Positions 1-6,610 of a stretch of 41,398 nucleotides of DNA are shown here, piece after piece; within the stretch, counting starts at the first letter, position 1; the number at the start of each line of letters is the position of its first letter. Both the position numbers and the translations under genes were made by a program. The stretch is from Actinomycetes bacterium. GTDB lineage: Bacteria > Actinomycetota > Actinomycetes > Actinomycetales > Microbacteriaceae. The notes beneath the pieces were generated by a model. That model had not been told where the DNA came from. It did not search any database and saw only the letters and a program-made list of their open reading frames with translations. The stretch is taken from assembly GCA_023431405.1 (NCBI GenBank), contig JAEYVZ010000013.1, forward strand, positions 1 to 41,398. The letters are read 5' to 3'.

Positions 1-188
1 CGTCCCCGCGAGACGGCCGGGACCTGGATGGCCGTCTCGCGGGTGACCACTGACTCGTCAGGACTGAAATGCTCCTGCCACGCAAGCATGGCCATGTTGG
101 AGCCGTCCGACCAAGGGGAGACAAGAGACGTTCCGATCGCAGGGGCAGCGACGGGCGGTGTCCGCGTAAGAAAGTCCCAGAATCCCAT
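1..188 (-). CDS. phage portal protein, N-terminal part (runs off left edge)
   Basis: The frame opens with ATG at 188-186 and is preceded by an in-frame TAG a few codons upstream, so the start is well fixed; TGGGAG lies just before it. The visible 62 residues start MGFWDFLTRTPPV and contain a stretch ending TRETAIQVPAVSRG. That matches the region where HK97-type portal proteins carry the 'T..eAl..pav.ra' motif opening the domain that builds the dodecameric DNA channel of the capsid. It follows the large terminase by 57 bp on the same strand, the usual phage order. The assignment rests on the motif plus position; the rest of the protein is outside the window. Confidence 0.75.
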   Translation of the reverse strand, partial: MGFWDFLTRTPPVAAPAIGTSLVSPWSDGSNMAMLAWQEHFSPDESVVTRETAIQVPAVSRG

Positions 189-245
189 TACTCCCAGGCT
201 ATTGCGCTAAATGCAACAATCAGCCCCCCTGGCGTGCGCACACTG

Positions 246-1799
246 CTAAAGATCTGCGTTGAGCGCGCGAGCATCTATCTGGACGGTCGTGCGAAGGTAT
301 TGATCGTCGTATGCCTTCAACGCCAGCGCCCACGCCTCGAGCGGCGTCGGATCGTCCTCGGCAAGCACACGTCCGAAGCTGAAGCCGCCCACGCCGATCT
401 TGCGTGCGATGGCTGTGCGCGCAGCCTCGTTCATCGGCCCCTGGCCGTAGTGGACCGCGTTGCCCTCGTGCACGTCGCGGACGAGCAGCGCCGCCGCGGT
501 CTTCACATCGTTCGCCGTGGCAGGCATCAGCCGCGGCTTGGGGCGGGCGCGCTCCAGGTGCTCGACCACCGTGCGCGCATAGCCGAAGTGTGGGTCATAC
601 GCGATCGGCATGCCGTATTTGCCGAACAGTTCTTGCAGGTAGCCGGGGACGCCCGTGTATTCAGTGAACGTGCGGAGTAGGAGCCCATGCGCCTTGCCAA
701 AGGCGTCGCGCCAAGCGGCAACGACGCTCGCTCGCGGCAGCTCGGCGTGGACGGCGTATGCGAGGCCAAACCGGACGGGCGGGCTCGGGAGCGGCGCATC
801 AGTGCCAGCGTCGGCCCACTTGTCAGGTCGAAGCAGCGTCTTGGCGCCGCCCACGTCACCGAACACACCGAGGTACTCCCGCGCGAATCGAGCTGGGCCG
901 AGCTTGAGGTAGCGCGATCGGATCTTGTCAATCGGCGTCAGCCCCGCCGCGACGCCGGGGTGGGTTGCCCACACAAGGCGCTCGACGGCCTCCCACGAGT
1001 CGAGCATCTCCACCGGCACTTCGTCACCAATCGAGTAGAACGCCACCGCGCCCGCGGGGTCGTGCAGCGCTTCCCAGAGCATGTTGCCGACGCGGTAGTC
1101 GCCGGGGGTGCCCGCGTAGATCACCTGGCCGTCGCGGGTGTCCATCGTCGCAAGGATCGCGCCGTTGAGGTCGTCACCCTGAGCGAGCGTGGCCTCGCCG
1201 GCCTCGTCGACCAGCACAAGGTCATACGCCGATGCGCGGAAGCTGTCGCCGATGGGCGTCTCGACGAAGTACTCCGACCCGTTCGGGAACTCGATGCCCG
1301 TGCGTGAGTTACCGCGGAGCGTCTTCATCGGCCGTGTCTTGGGGTCGGGATACACCCGCTCGATGGGGCCGAGCACATCCGACAGGAACACACCACGCGC
1401 CTTCGCGCCCTTCGTGGTGAGCGTCATCGCGGCGCGGTAGTCCTCCCGCAGCATGAGGCGCCCGAGGATCACCGCCTGTGTCGACGTGCTCTTGGTGGCG
1501 CGGCGAGGGATGCACAGCGCGGTCGATTCCCGACCCGCGTTGATCGTGTCGGCTATGACGAGCTGCTGCGCGTAGATGTCTTGCAGTCGAAGCAGGCGGG
1601 CACCCTCAAGGAACTCGGCGCGCGTCTGGTCGCTTGTGACTAGTTCTGTTCCCACCCGCGGCGGCAGCGCAGCGCTGCGCAATTCGAGCCAGTTGGCTTC
1701 GCTCAGAAGGTCGCTCGGCTTCATCGTCGCGAATCCGGGCGGGGAAGTTGCTTGAGAGCCGAAGGCGGGGGCTTCCGCGCCATCCAAAGAAGCGCTCAC
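246..1799 (-). CDS. terL: phage terminase large subunit
   Basis: This is the ATPase/nuclease motor that packages phage DNA through the portal. I prefer the GTG start at 1799, because it makes a 4-bp GTGA overlap with the HNH gene stop and gives 517 aa. ATG 1880 and ATG 1724 (MKPSDLL) are alternatives. The ATPase domain has a Walker-A-like PRRATKST (residues about 98-105), Walker B LVLVDE (about 194-199) and a coupling-type IYAGTPG motif. The C-terminal RNase-H-like nuclease region contains AYDPHFGYA and a terminal LEAWALALKAYD. The first nuclease strand reads RFGLAYAVHAE, where most relatives carry an Asp (as in FDVSPD), so a catalytic residue may be missing. It sits directly before the portal gene. 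Confidence 0.9.
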   Translation of the reverse strand: MSASLDGAEAPAFGSQATSPPGFATMKPSDLLSEANWLELRSAALPPRVGTELVTSDQTRAEFLEGARLLRLQDIYAQQLVIADTINAGRESTALCIPRRATKSTSTQAVILGRLMLREDYRAAMTLTTKGAKARGVFLSDVLGPIERVYPDPKTRPMKTLRGNSRTGIEFPNGSEYFVETPIGDSFRASAYDLVLVDEAGEATLAQGDDLNGAILATMDTRDGQVIYAGTPGDYRVGNMLWEALHDPAGAVAFYSIGDEVPVEMLDSWEAVERLVWATHPGVAAGLTPIDKIRSRYLKLGPARFAREYLGVFGDVGGAKTLLRPDKWADAGTDAPLPSPPVRFGLAYAVHAELPRASVVAAWRDAFGKAHGLLLRTFTEYTGVPGYLQELFGKYGMPIAYDPHFGYARTVVEHLERARPKPRLMPATANDVKTAAALLVRDVHEGNAVHYGQGPMNEAARTAIARKIGVGGFSFGRVLAEDDPTPLEAWALALKAYDDQYLRTTVQIDARALNADL

Positions 1800-2107
1800 C
1801 AGTTCGGCATCCGATCGTCGCGAGCGCGTTGCGCCTTGCGTCTGGCGGCCGCGAGCTTCGCGCCCTCGCTCCTGTTGCATGTCGAGTGCGCGGCACCCAC
1901 CTCGCTCGGCGTGGGCATCCGCCCTGTGATCATGTAGTCGAAGCCTGGAACGTGCGCCACGTCGAACGCCTCACCCGGTAGCACGATGCCCGTGCATCCC
2001 TTGTCCGGGCGGCTGTTGAGGCACGGGAGCGGTAGCCGCCGCTGGATGATTGGGCGCCACACCTTGGTGAACGCCTGCCATGCCGCACTGCGATGGAGCC
2101 CGCTCAT
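1796..2107 (-). CDS. phage HNH endonuclease
   Basis: This 103-aa protein has the layout of HNH nucleases found beside terminase genes. A region with Cys residues (LPCLNSRPDKGC) precedes FDVAHVPG, which supplies the first catalytic His, and AHSTCNRSEGAKLA supplies the second His/Asn cluster. In HK97-like phages such proteins help the terminase cut DNA at packaging sites. Both ends are coupled: its ATG overlaps the stop of the 63-aa gene (ATGA, 2104-2107) and its stop overlaps the preferred terL start (GTGA, 1796-1799). This supports one packaging operon. No small terminase is recognisable, so HNH may occupy the position terS normally holds. Confidence 0.8.
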   Translation of the reverse strand: MSGLHRSAAWQAFTKVWRPIIQRRLPLPCLNSRPDKGCTGIVLPGEAFDVAHVPGFDYMITGRMPTPSEVGAAHSTCNRSEGAKLAAARRKAQRARDDRMPNW

Positions 2108-2295
2108 GCGATCCGCCTCGGCCGCTGACTGAACTGGACGGCATGCGCCTTGTGCTCCGCGCGTGCGGCGAGCCGGCCGACGACATCACCCTCGAGGATG
2201 AGCCCGACGGTGCCGCACTCGCAGACCCAGACCGTGGTGCAGCTCGACGGGTCGACGGCGGCGATCGCGTGGCCCGTGACAGTGGACCTGACCAT
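2104..2295 (-). CDS. small Cys-containing phage protein (possible zinc ribbon)
   Basis: This 63-aa protein is the first gene of the leftward packaging operon. It contains a VCECG motif near residue 30 and a later AARAEHKAH helix. A C-x-C-G pair followed by a downstream His is common in tiny actinophage proteins annotated as zinc-binding, but only one Cys pair plus an isolated Cys is visible, so metal binding is a guess. Its TGA overlaps the HNH start by 4 bp, the main reason to believe it is a real gene. The ATG at 2295 has no obvious Shine-Dalgarno. The large control region lies immediately upstream. Confidence 0.6.
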   Translation of the reverse strand: MVRSTVTGHAIAAVDPSSCTTVWVCECGTVGLILEGDVVGRLAARAEHKAHAVQFSQRPRRIA

Positions 2296-2397
2296 CAGGG
2301 CGCCCAGTTAGTTGACATAGGTCAACGATATCGCGCGGAAATGGGGCTAAGTTCGAGCGGCTGTTTCCGGGCTGTGAATTAGCCGAGTGAATTGCCG

Positions 2398-2424
2398 CGT
2401 TGACGCGTTGACGAAACGTTGACG
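2398..2424 (+). repeat. three CGTTGACG iteron-like units (left cluster)
   Basis: The 8-mer CGTTGACG occurs at 2398-2405, 2406-2413 and 2417-2424. Two inverted copies (CGTCAACG) lie at 2579-2586 and 2590-2597. The core GTTGAC also forms the palindrome at 2311-2326. So many copies within 300 bp suggest binding sites for one element-encoded protein. Confidence 0.7.
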
Positions 2425-2430
2425 TTTACA
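2405..2430 (+). repeat. left arm of 26-bp perfect inverted repeat
   Basis: The 26 bases here are the exact reverse complement of 2573-2598. The arms are 142 bp apart, too far for a simple terminator hairpin. Each contains two GTTGACG units. Confidence 0.85.
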
Positions 2431-2572
2431 CGGGCACACAGGTCCGATGACCTTACGTCACGTAACTATTAATGGGGGATATATGTAACAACCGCGTAAT
2501 TCCGCGGGATATCGAGTGCGCCATTGCGCACATGGATATTCGGAAACGCAGCCTGATCCGGCCGTGAGCGAC

Positions 2573-2598
2573 TGTAAACGTCAACGTTTCGTCAACGC
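2573..2598 (-). repeat. right arm of 26-bp perfect inverted repeat
   Basis: Exact reverse complement of 2405-2430. Homology stops immediately outside the 26 bp on both sides, so the repeat is a defined unit. Confidence 0.85.
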
Positions 2599-2739
2599 CC
2601 CGCACGGGGCGCGTGCCCCAATCTGAGCCTAATGGTGCACATCTTGCCCGCCATATGTAGCGCCGCGTTTAGGCCTGTTTTCGCTGGCTACGCTGAATGT
2701 GAACCAATTCCCGTTTCCTATTTGCTTCTGGAGGAATTC

Positions 2740-2928
2740 ATGACTCAGACACGCGACCTCTTCGCGCCGGGCACGCACGTTACGATTCGTCGTCACGACG
2801 ATACGGACATGTGGGGCGAGGTGATCTTTACGGACGTTCATGGCGTCTGCGTCCTGCGCACATTCAGCGAGGGCGAGACCGCGCGAATTCTCGTGCCGTG
2901 GACCGAGGTACGGGAGATCGCCGCGTGA
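2740..2928 (+). CDS. small hypothetical protein upstream of the replication ATPase
   Basis: This 62-aa protein is not recognised. ATG 2740 is chosen over the earlier in-frame start at 2632 because GGAGG (2730-2734) sits at normal distance before it. The sequence (MTQTRDLFAPGTHVTIRRHD...) looks all-beta, with short alternating hydrophobic strands and acidic turns, as in small SH3-like or Tudor-like barrels, but there is no diagnostic motif. Its TGA overlaps the GTG start of the next gene (GTGA, 2925-2928), so the two are translated together. By position it may be a replication accessory or regulatory protein. Confidence 0.65.
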   Translation: MTQTRDLFAPGTHVTIRRHDDTDMWGEVIFTDVHGVCVLRTFSEGETARILVPWTEVREIAA

Positions 2929-4151
2929 CCGTCTCCGACGCCTGGGCCGCGCACGAGGATGAATCGCCCTTCTGGCGCGCGCGGCCTGTGCTGCAATCGA
3001 TCGAGGCCAACGCCTATCGCCAGCTCGCAAGTCCCTGGGCGCTCCTCGGCGGCGCGATCACGCGAGCGCTGTACACGATCCCGCATGATGTTACCTACGC
3101 CTCGGCGTACCTCTCGGGGACTCCGCTCAACGTGGGCGTCATCATGCTCGGCACGTCCGGTATGGGCAAGTCAACCGGCGGTCGCCGCCTTGATGCCGCC
3201 TTGCCCTTTATCTCCGCCTCAGGCGGCATCGAGCACTTCTCCACGCACGAGATGGGCTCGGGCGAGGCGCTGGCCGACGCCTACGCGGCATACTCGCCGT
3301 CTTCCGACAATGCCGATCGCGAAGGCCTCGTGTGGCGCCGCCGCGCGATCGCCTGGACCTTCGATGAAGTAGGCAAGCTGACGGCGCTAGGCACGCGCCA
3401 GGGCTCTACCGTGCTCCAGTACCTCAAGACGGCTGTGACCGGTGGGCGTCTTGGTCGCACGCTGGCGGGCGGTCAGCACTTCGAGATCCCCGATGGGTCG
3501 TATCGATTCACGCTGACCATCAACGCGCAACCGCAGATGACTGCCGCTCTTCTCTCGCCGGACCAAATCGCCGATGGCACCGCGGGGCGCTTCCTGTGGT
3601 TTCAGACTCAGTGTCGCGACATCGAGGACCACATCGACCCCACCCCTGTAGAGCCCTACCGGATCAAATCTTTGGCATGGCAGACGCGCGTGATCCGGGC
3701 GACTCCCGAGATGGACCGCGCGCACATGGCCGAGGCCATCGCCAAGCACAAGGGCCAACTTGACCCGATTGATGGCCATGCACTCATGAGCCGTGTGAAG
3801 GTGGCGATCGCGCTCATGCGCCTCGACGGCCGTGAGGCTCTCAGCGACGAGGACTGGGCGCTGTCGGAGTACGTCATGCGCCACAGCAATCAGACGCGCG
3901 CCACGGCGCAGCTCGCTCTGCAACGCGCCGAGCGGGAGGACGCCGCTGAGCGCGGCAGGCGCGAAGGGGTGCGCCTGGCGGTTGCGGACGACGAGCGCAT
4001 GAGGCGCGCGCTGGAGAGCTGCCGCATCAAGGTGCGGGAGAACATGACGGCGGGGAAGAACCCCGCGGCCAGGCGCAACTACAGCCCCGCCCAGTGGGAG
4101 GTGCTTGGCGTCGTGCTCGAGGAGATGGGTCTCGCGGAAGAGGCGGCTTAG
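2925..4151 (+). CDS. P-loop ATPase, probable phage replication helicase/initiator (DUF3987-like)
   Basis: The GTG start at 2925 overlaps the upstream stop by 4 bp and gives 408 aa. Walker A GTSGMGKST is at about residues 76-84, Walker B-like WTFDEVGK at about 145-151, a possible sensor Asn in FTLTIN at about 195-200, and an Arg-finger candidate in GTAGRFLWF at about 218-226. The C-terminus is rich in charged helices and ends in a small domain (NYSPAQWEVLGVVLEEM). This pattern is typical of DUF3987-type ATPases, common phage and plasmid replication proteins. It is the only replication-like gene visible and lies beside the iteron-containing region it may recognise. Its TAG shares bases with the stop of the convergent gene. 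Confidence 0.75.
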   Translation: MTVSDAWAAHEDESPFWRARPVLQSIEANAYRQLASPWALLGGAITRALYTIPHDVTYASAYLSGTPLNVGVIMLGTSGMGKSTGGRRLDAALPFISASGGIEHFSTHEMGSGEALADAYAAYSPSSDNADREGLVWRRRAIAWTFDEVGKLTALGTRQGSTVLQYLKTAVTGGRLGRTLAGGQHFEIPDGSYRFTLTINAQPQMTAALLSPDQIADGTAGRFLWFQTQCRDIEDHIDPTPVEPYRIKSLAWQTRVIRATPEMDRAHMAEAIAKHKGQLDPIDGHALMSRVKVAIALMRLDGREALSDEDWALSEYVMRHSNQTRATAQLALQRAEREDAAERGRREGVRLAVADDERMRRALESCRIKVRENMTAGKNPAARRNYSPAQWEVLGVVLEEMGLAEEAA

Positions 4152-4642
4152 GGTCCGCGAAGGTAGTCGTCACGTAGCCCCAGGAAGATAGCGCGGCGGG
4201 TTTCGTTGCTCACATCCAAGTCCTCAGCATCGGGGAAAGTGAACTTCCCCGGCAATGACCTGAAGCCAGCTTCGATTACGGGAGTTCGTCGACCCCAGGG
4301 CGTGGTGGCGTAATCGACTTCGAGCGAGTCGATATCAGAGCGCCTGACGATCTGCCAATCAGGCGTGCCAGTGGGTCTGCTGGCCAATGCAGGTTTCGTT
4401 ACTTTGATGTACAGCACGAAGTGCTCCGTGAGCCCGAACACCGTCAGCTCGGTTGATTCCTCAACATCGCGGTCGTTATGACCGAACTGGAGCACTTCGA
4501 ACTCCTGACCATCGAGCCAGAAGTCAACCTGCGTAATCAGGCGCCGGATCCATAGCGCGGGAAAATCCCCGTACTGATCTGTGAATACGCCCCATGCCTG
4601 CTGTGCCTTCTTCTCGAACTCTTCCGATGCCGCGTTTCCCAT
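4148..4642 (-). CDS. hypothetical protein, element cargo gene
   Basis: This 164-aa protein starts at ATG 4642 (MGNAASEEFEKKAQQ), with GGGGGG about 8 nt upstream. The frame extends to 4765, but that part is compositionally poor and overlaps the lipoprotein gene. An N-terminal helical segment is followed by alternating strands (FEVLQFGH, ELTVFGLTEHFVLYIKV, WQIVRRSDIDSLEV), which could be a PH-like beta domain; this is weak. It has no signal peptide or membrane segment. GC content is lower than the neighbours. Its TAA (4148-4150) shares bases with the convergent ATPase stop (TTAG). The slot between the replication and integration modules is where prophages often carry immunity or host-benefit genes, but nothing in the sequence proves such a role. 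Confidence 0.75.
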   Translation of the reverse strand: MGNAASEEFEKKAQQAWGVFTDQYGDFPALWIRRLITQVDFWLDGQEFEVLQFGHNDRDVEESTELTVFGLTEHFVLYIKVTKPALASRPTGTPDWQIVRRSDIDSLEVDYATTPWGRRTPVIEAGFRSLPGKFTFPDAEDLDVSNETRRAIFLGLRDDYLRGP

Positions 4643-4677
4643 CTTCAAAACCCCCCAGTTGAAGTCAGTTGGGCATG

Positions 4678-4683
4678 AATATA
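4678..4683 (-). promoter_or_regulatory. -10 box (TATATT) for the 164-aa gene
   Basis: TATATT on the minus strand lies 36 bp before ATG 4642, placing a transcript start near 4671 and leaving room for the GGGGGG ribosome site. No good -35 is visible. It suggests expression independent of the integrase operon. Confidence 0.4.
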
Positions 4684-4725
4684 GAGGAACCGTCGGCGAA
4701 GAAGCTATCCCCACCCGTGCCGGCA

Positions 4726-4932
4726 CTAGCGCTCCGCCCAGGCCTCCTCTGCCCGCTTCATGCACTCATTGCCGACCTCGATAGCCCGCTCGGCCGTCAG
4801 CTCGACGCCGGCGGTGGCCGTGTCATGGCATGCCTCGTAGAAGGCATCGATGAAGCCCTGGCGCCCGTCATCCCCGCACCCGCTCAGGGCGAGGGCGAGC
4901 AGCGCGATGAGCGCCAGGGGTGCGCGCTTCAT
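4726..4932 (-). CDS. small prophage-encoded lipoprotein
   Basis: This 68-aa protein has a short Lys/Arg N-terminus, a hydrophobic stretch (ALIALLALAL) and a lipobox LSGC with the lipidated Cys at about residue 19. The mature part is about 50 residues with two further Cys (EACHD and NECMK) that could form a disulfide. It should be anchored on the outer face of the membrane. Its ATG overlaps the stop of the 50-aa gene by 4 bp (ATGA, 4929-4932), making it third in an operon led by the integrase. Lipoproteins of this size in temperate phages sometimes block superinfecting phage entry; that role is only an inference from position and topology. Confidence 0.75.
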   Translation of the reverse strand: MKRAPLALIALLALALSGCGDDGRQGFIDAFYEACHDTATAGVELTAERAIEVGNECMKRAEEAWAER

Positions 4933-5081
4933 GAGTCACCCTCCGTGAAGCATGCGATGCAGTAGCGATCGAACAGCACGTGCCCTGGCGTAAGAGTGTG
5001 CTCGACGATTGCGGAGTCCCAGTGTTCCTGAGTCCTCCGCAGCGTCCAGTCGAGATCGGGGTAGGCGAGAGCAAGGTTCAT
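4929..5081 (-). CDS. 50-aa hypothetical protein coupled to the integrase
   Basis: This small protein starts MNLALAYPDLDWTLRR and ends with a CIAC motif followed by FTEGDS. The ATG at 5081-5079 overlaps the integrase TGA by 4 bp, and its own TGA overlaps the lipoprotein ATG by 4 bp. Double coupling is the main evidence that it is real. The longer frame upstream (to 5300) is antisense-like noise inside the integrase gene. No family is recognised. Its position right after a serine integrase is compatible with a recombination directionality factor, but no such similarity can be shown and these factors have no common motif. Confidence 0.6.
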   Translation of the reverse strand: MNLALAYPDLDWTLRRTQEHWDSAIVEHTLTPGHVLFDRYCIACFTEGDS

Positions 5082-6577
5082 GATTCCGTCTCCTTCTGTT
5101 CGGGGCGCAGGCTGCGCCAGTCGATTGCGTCGATAGATAGCCGCTCTCCGTCGAATTCGAGGCGGCCGGGGATCTCGTCGGCTGGCACAAGGCGTACGTC
5201 GCGCCACAGCGCGCGAGCGAGCCGACGGCGAGCGGTGACAGGTTGGCTGTACCACCAGGCGCGCCAGGCGGGCAGGGCAACGGTCAGGTCCGACTCCCAC
5301 CCCGTGCCGTCCAGCGAACTGAGTGCCGACTTGGCGACTTCCACGGCGCCAGCAGTCTCGGACGCGGCGAACAGGGCATCAAGGGCGGCGCGGGCAGCTT
5401 CCAGCTCGGGAAGGATCCTTGCGCGCTTCGCCGCGTACCGCGTGCCGTCGATGAGGTCGGCGTCGTAGTCAGCCTCGGTCTGCGCAATCCTTCTCGACAG
5501 CTCGGCGAGCCGAAGTTGCGCGGCGGCGACATCGGGATCTGCTCCGAAGTCAGGCTCGCCGTCAGTGAGGCGGTCCCAGACTTCGATTAGTGCGGCTACG
5601 GCAAGTTGTGCTTCGAGGATTCCCGCAAGTGCGAGGGGGTGTCGACCGGGTACGCGACCGGCTGCGTCACACCGAAGAGCCGGTACCCCCTGACTCGTCG
5701 TTCCGTGAAGCGAGTGGCCGCAGACGCCGCATCTGACGAGTTGGATCGCGGTCCAGCGCACGGGCTCTGGACCGCGCTTAGGGGCGCGCGCCGGATCGGT
5801 CAGGATGACGCGCACGCGCTCCGCGTCGTCAGCGTCGACGATCGGCTCGAACGGTGACCCGTAATCCACGCCCTTCACGACGAGGCGGCCGGCGTTACGC
5901 GGGTTGAGGAGGATGTGGCGGACGGTCTGACTCCGCCAGAACGGGTGCTTCGAGCGCGGGGGAGCGACGCCCATTCCGTCCCACGCTTTGGCGACGGCGC
6001 GGATGCTGTGTCCGTCGAGGATCATGCGCGCACCCAGGCGAATAGCGTCGGCTTCGGCCGTTCGGTGTCGCTGCCTGTCTGACTCCCAGCCGAAAGGACG
6101 AGGGCCACCGAGATCCTTGCCCGCGGCTAGGCGTCCCGCGATCGAGCTGTCAATGTTCTCACCGATCTGCTCGGCTTGGGCGGCGTCCCATGCTGCGAGG
6201 GTGCGGGCGACTGCACGGCCCTGCGCAGTCGTGAAGTCAGGGTCGCCGGAGCGATCCGTGATGATACGTGTGCCGTGCTTCTCTGCCAACTCGATGAGCG
6301 TCTCGAACTCTCGCGGCCGCCTAGTGAGGCGCGAGGACGAATAAGCGACGATTACCTCGAACTTGCCCGCTGCTGCATCGCCGAGTAGGCGGTCAAACTC
6401 TGGGCGACGCTTGCGGCTCCGGGTGCTGGCGCCGCGGTCGTTGTCGGCGTAGATTCCGACCACCTCGAGACCGCGCCGATTCGCGAGATCACGGGCAACC
6501 CGTTCCTGGTCGGTAACTGAGGTCTGACGGCCCTCGCGGTCTTGGGAGGCTCGCACGTAGATGGCAGCTCGGTCCAT
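5078..6577 (-). CDS. int: large serine recombinase (phage integrase)
   Basis: This 499-aa enzyme catalyses site-specific integration between phage attP and chromosomal attB. The N-terminal resolvase domain opens MDRAAIYVRASQDREG, with the catalytic Ser at residue 11, and has the arginine-rich active-site motif SSRLTRRPRE. A recombinase domain follows (GGPRPFGWE through HILLNPRNAGRLV), then a zinc-ribbon region beginning CGVCGHSLHG and a coiled-coil-like Ala/Arg/Glu-rich segment (about 350-400). Length and order fit the phiC31/Bxb1 class. ATG 6577 lies about 25 bp from the first recognisable ssb codons, the usual close placement of int and att. Its stop overlaps the next gene, so excision control and small cargo genes are co-transcribed. 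Confidence 0.95.
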   Translation of the reverse strand: MDRAAIYVRASQDREGRQTSVTDQERVARDLANRRGLEVVGIYADNDRGASTRSRKRRPEFDRLLGDAAAGKFEVIVAYSSSRLTRRPREFETLIELAEKHGTRIITDRSGDPDFTTAQGRAVARTLAAWDAAQAEQIGENIDSSIAGRLAAGKDLGGPRPFGWESDRQRHRTAEADAIRLGARMILDGHSIRAVAKAWDGMGVAPPRSKHPFWRSQTVRHILLNPRNAGRLVVKGVDYGSPFEPIVDADDAERVRVILTDPARAPKRGPEPVRWTAIQLVRCGVCGHSLHGTTSQGVPALRCDAAGRVPGRHPLALAGILEAQLAVAALIEVWDRLTDGEPDFGADPDVAAAQLRLAELSRRIAQTEADYDADLIDGTRYAAKRARILPELEAARAALDALFAASETAGAVEVAKSALSSLDGTGWESDLTVALPAWRAWWYSQPVTARRRLARALWRDVRLVPADEIPGRLEFDGERLSIDAIDWRSLRPEQKETES

Positions 6578-6610
6578 GGGTAGATAGTAACTACGGCCAC
6601 ACCAATTGGT
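6578..6610. other. attachment-site junction (attL or attR) inside ssb
   Basis: Phage-type sequence ends and ssb coding sequence begins within this stretch. In the ssb frame, codons from 6601 (T-N-W-F-S-V-S-A) match the conserved OB-fold segment of SSB, while the codons before it lead to a stop at 6514 with no start. A perfect 10-bp palindrome ACCAATTGGT (6601-6610) and a short GTAG/CTAC inverted pair (6580-6594) are present. Serine-integrase sites are imperfect palindromes around a 2-bp crossover. The exact crossover cannot be set without the other junction. Confidence 0.65.

Larger units (their letters stand above)
2296..2739. other. intergenic control region of the element, possible replication origin
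   Basis: This 444-bp gap lies between the leftward packaging operon and the rightward replication genes and contains no convincing gene. It holds a GTTGAC-N4-GTCAAC palindrome (2311-2326), a 26-bp inverted repeat (2405-2430 and 2573-2598), an odd palindrome TTACGTCACGTAA (2453-2465), and an AT-rich island around 2460-2500 that stands out in this GC-rich DNA. A -10-like TACGCT (2689-2694) lies ahead of the rightward genes. The layout suits an origin with iterons and an unwinding element, a bidirectional regulatory switch, or both. Confidence 0.55.
1..6605. mobile_element. right end of an integrated phage or phage-like element
   Basis: This stretch holds a portal N-terminus, large terminase, HNH nuclease, replication-type ATPase and serine integrase. 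It stops abruptly next to an ssb gene that has lost its 5' part. Base composition is visibly less GC-rich than the flanking chromosome in the 2300-2740 and 4150-4700 stretches. The left end lies outside the window, so total size, capsid/tail content and functionality are unknown. I recognise no repressor, Cro, excisionase or small terminase here. It may be a small temperate siphophage or a satellite that carries its own packaging genes. Confidence 0.9.

Noticed and set aside
69..680. Plus-strand frame at the left edge
   Set aside because: It is antisense to portal and terL, and the minus-strand reading gives recognisable phage proteins.
6571..6600. In-frame codons upstream of the ssb remnant reading PWVDSNYGH, which loosely resemble the W-V-D region of SSB
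   Set aside because: Spacing to the TNWF motif is about three residues too long and the frame meets a stop at 6514 with no start. Probably chance similarity in element DNA, though it leaves the exact junction uncertain.
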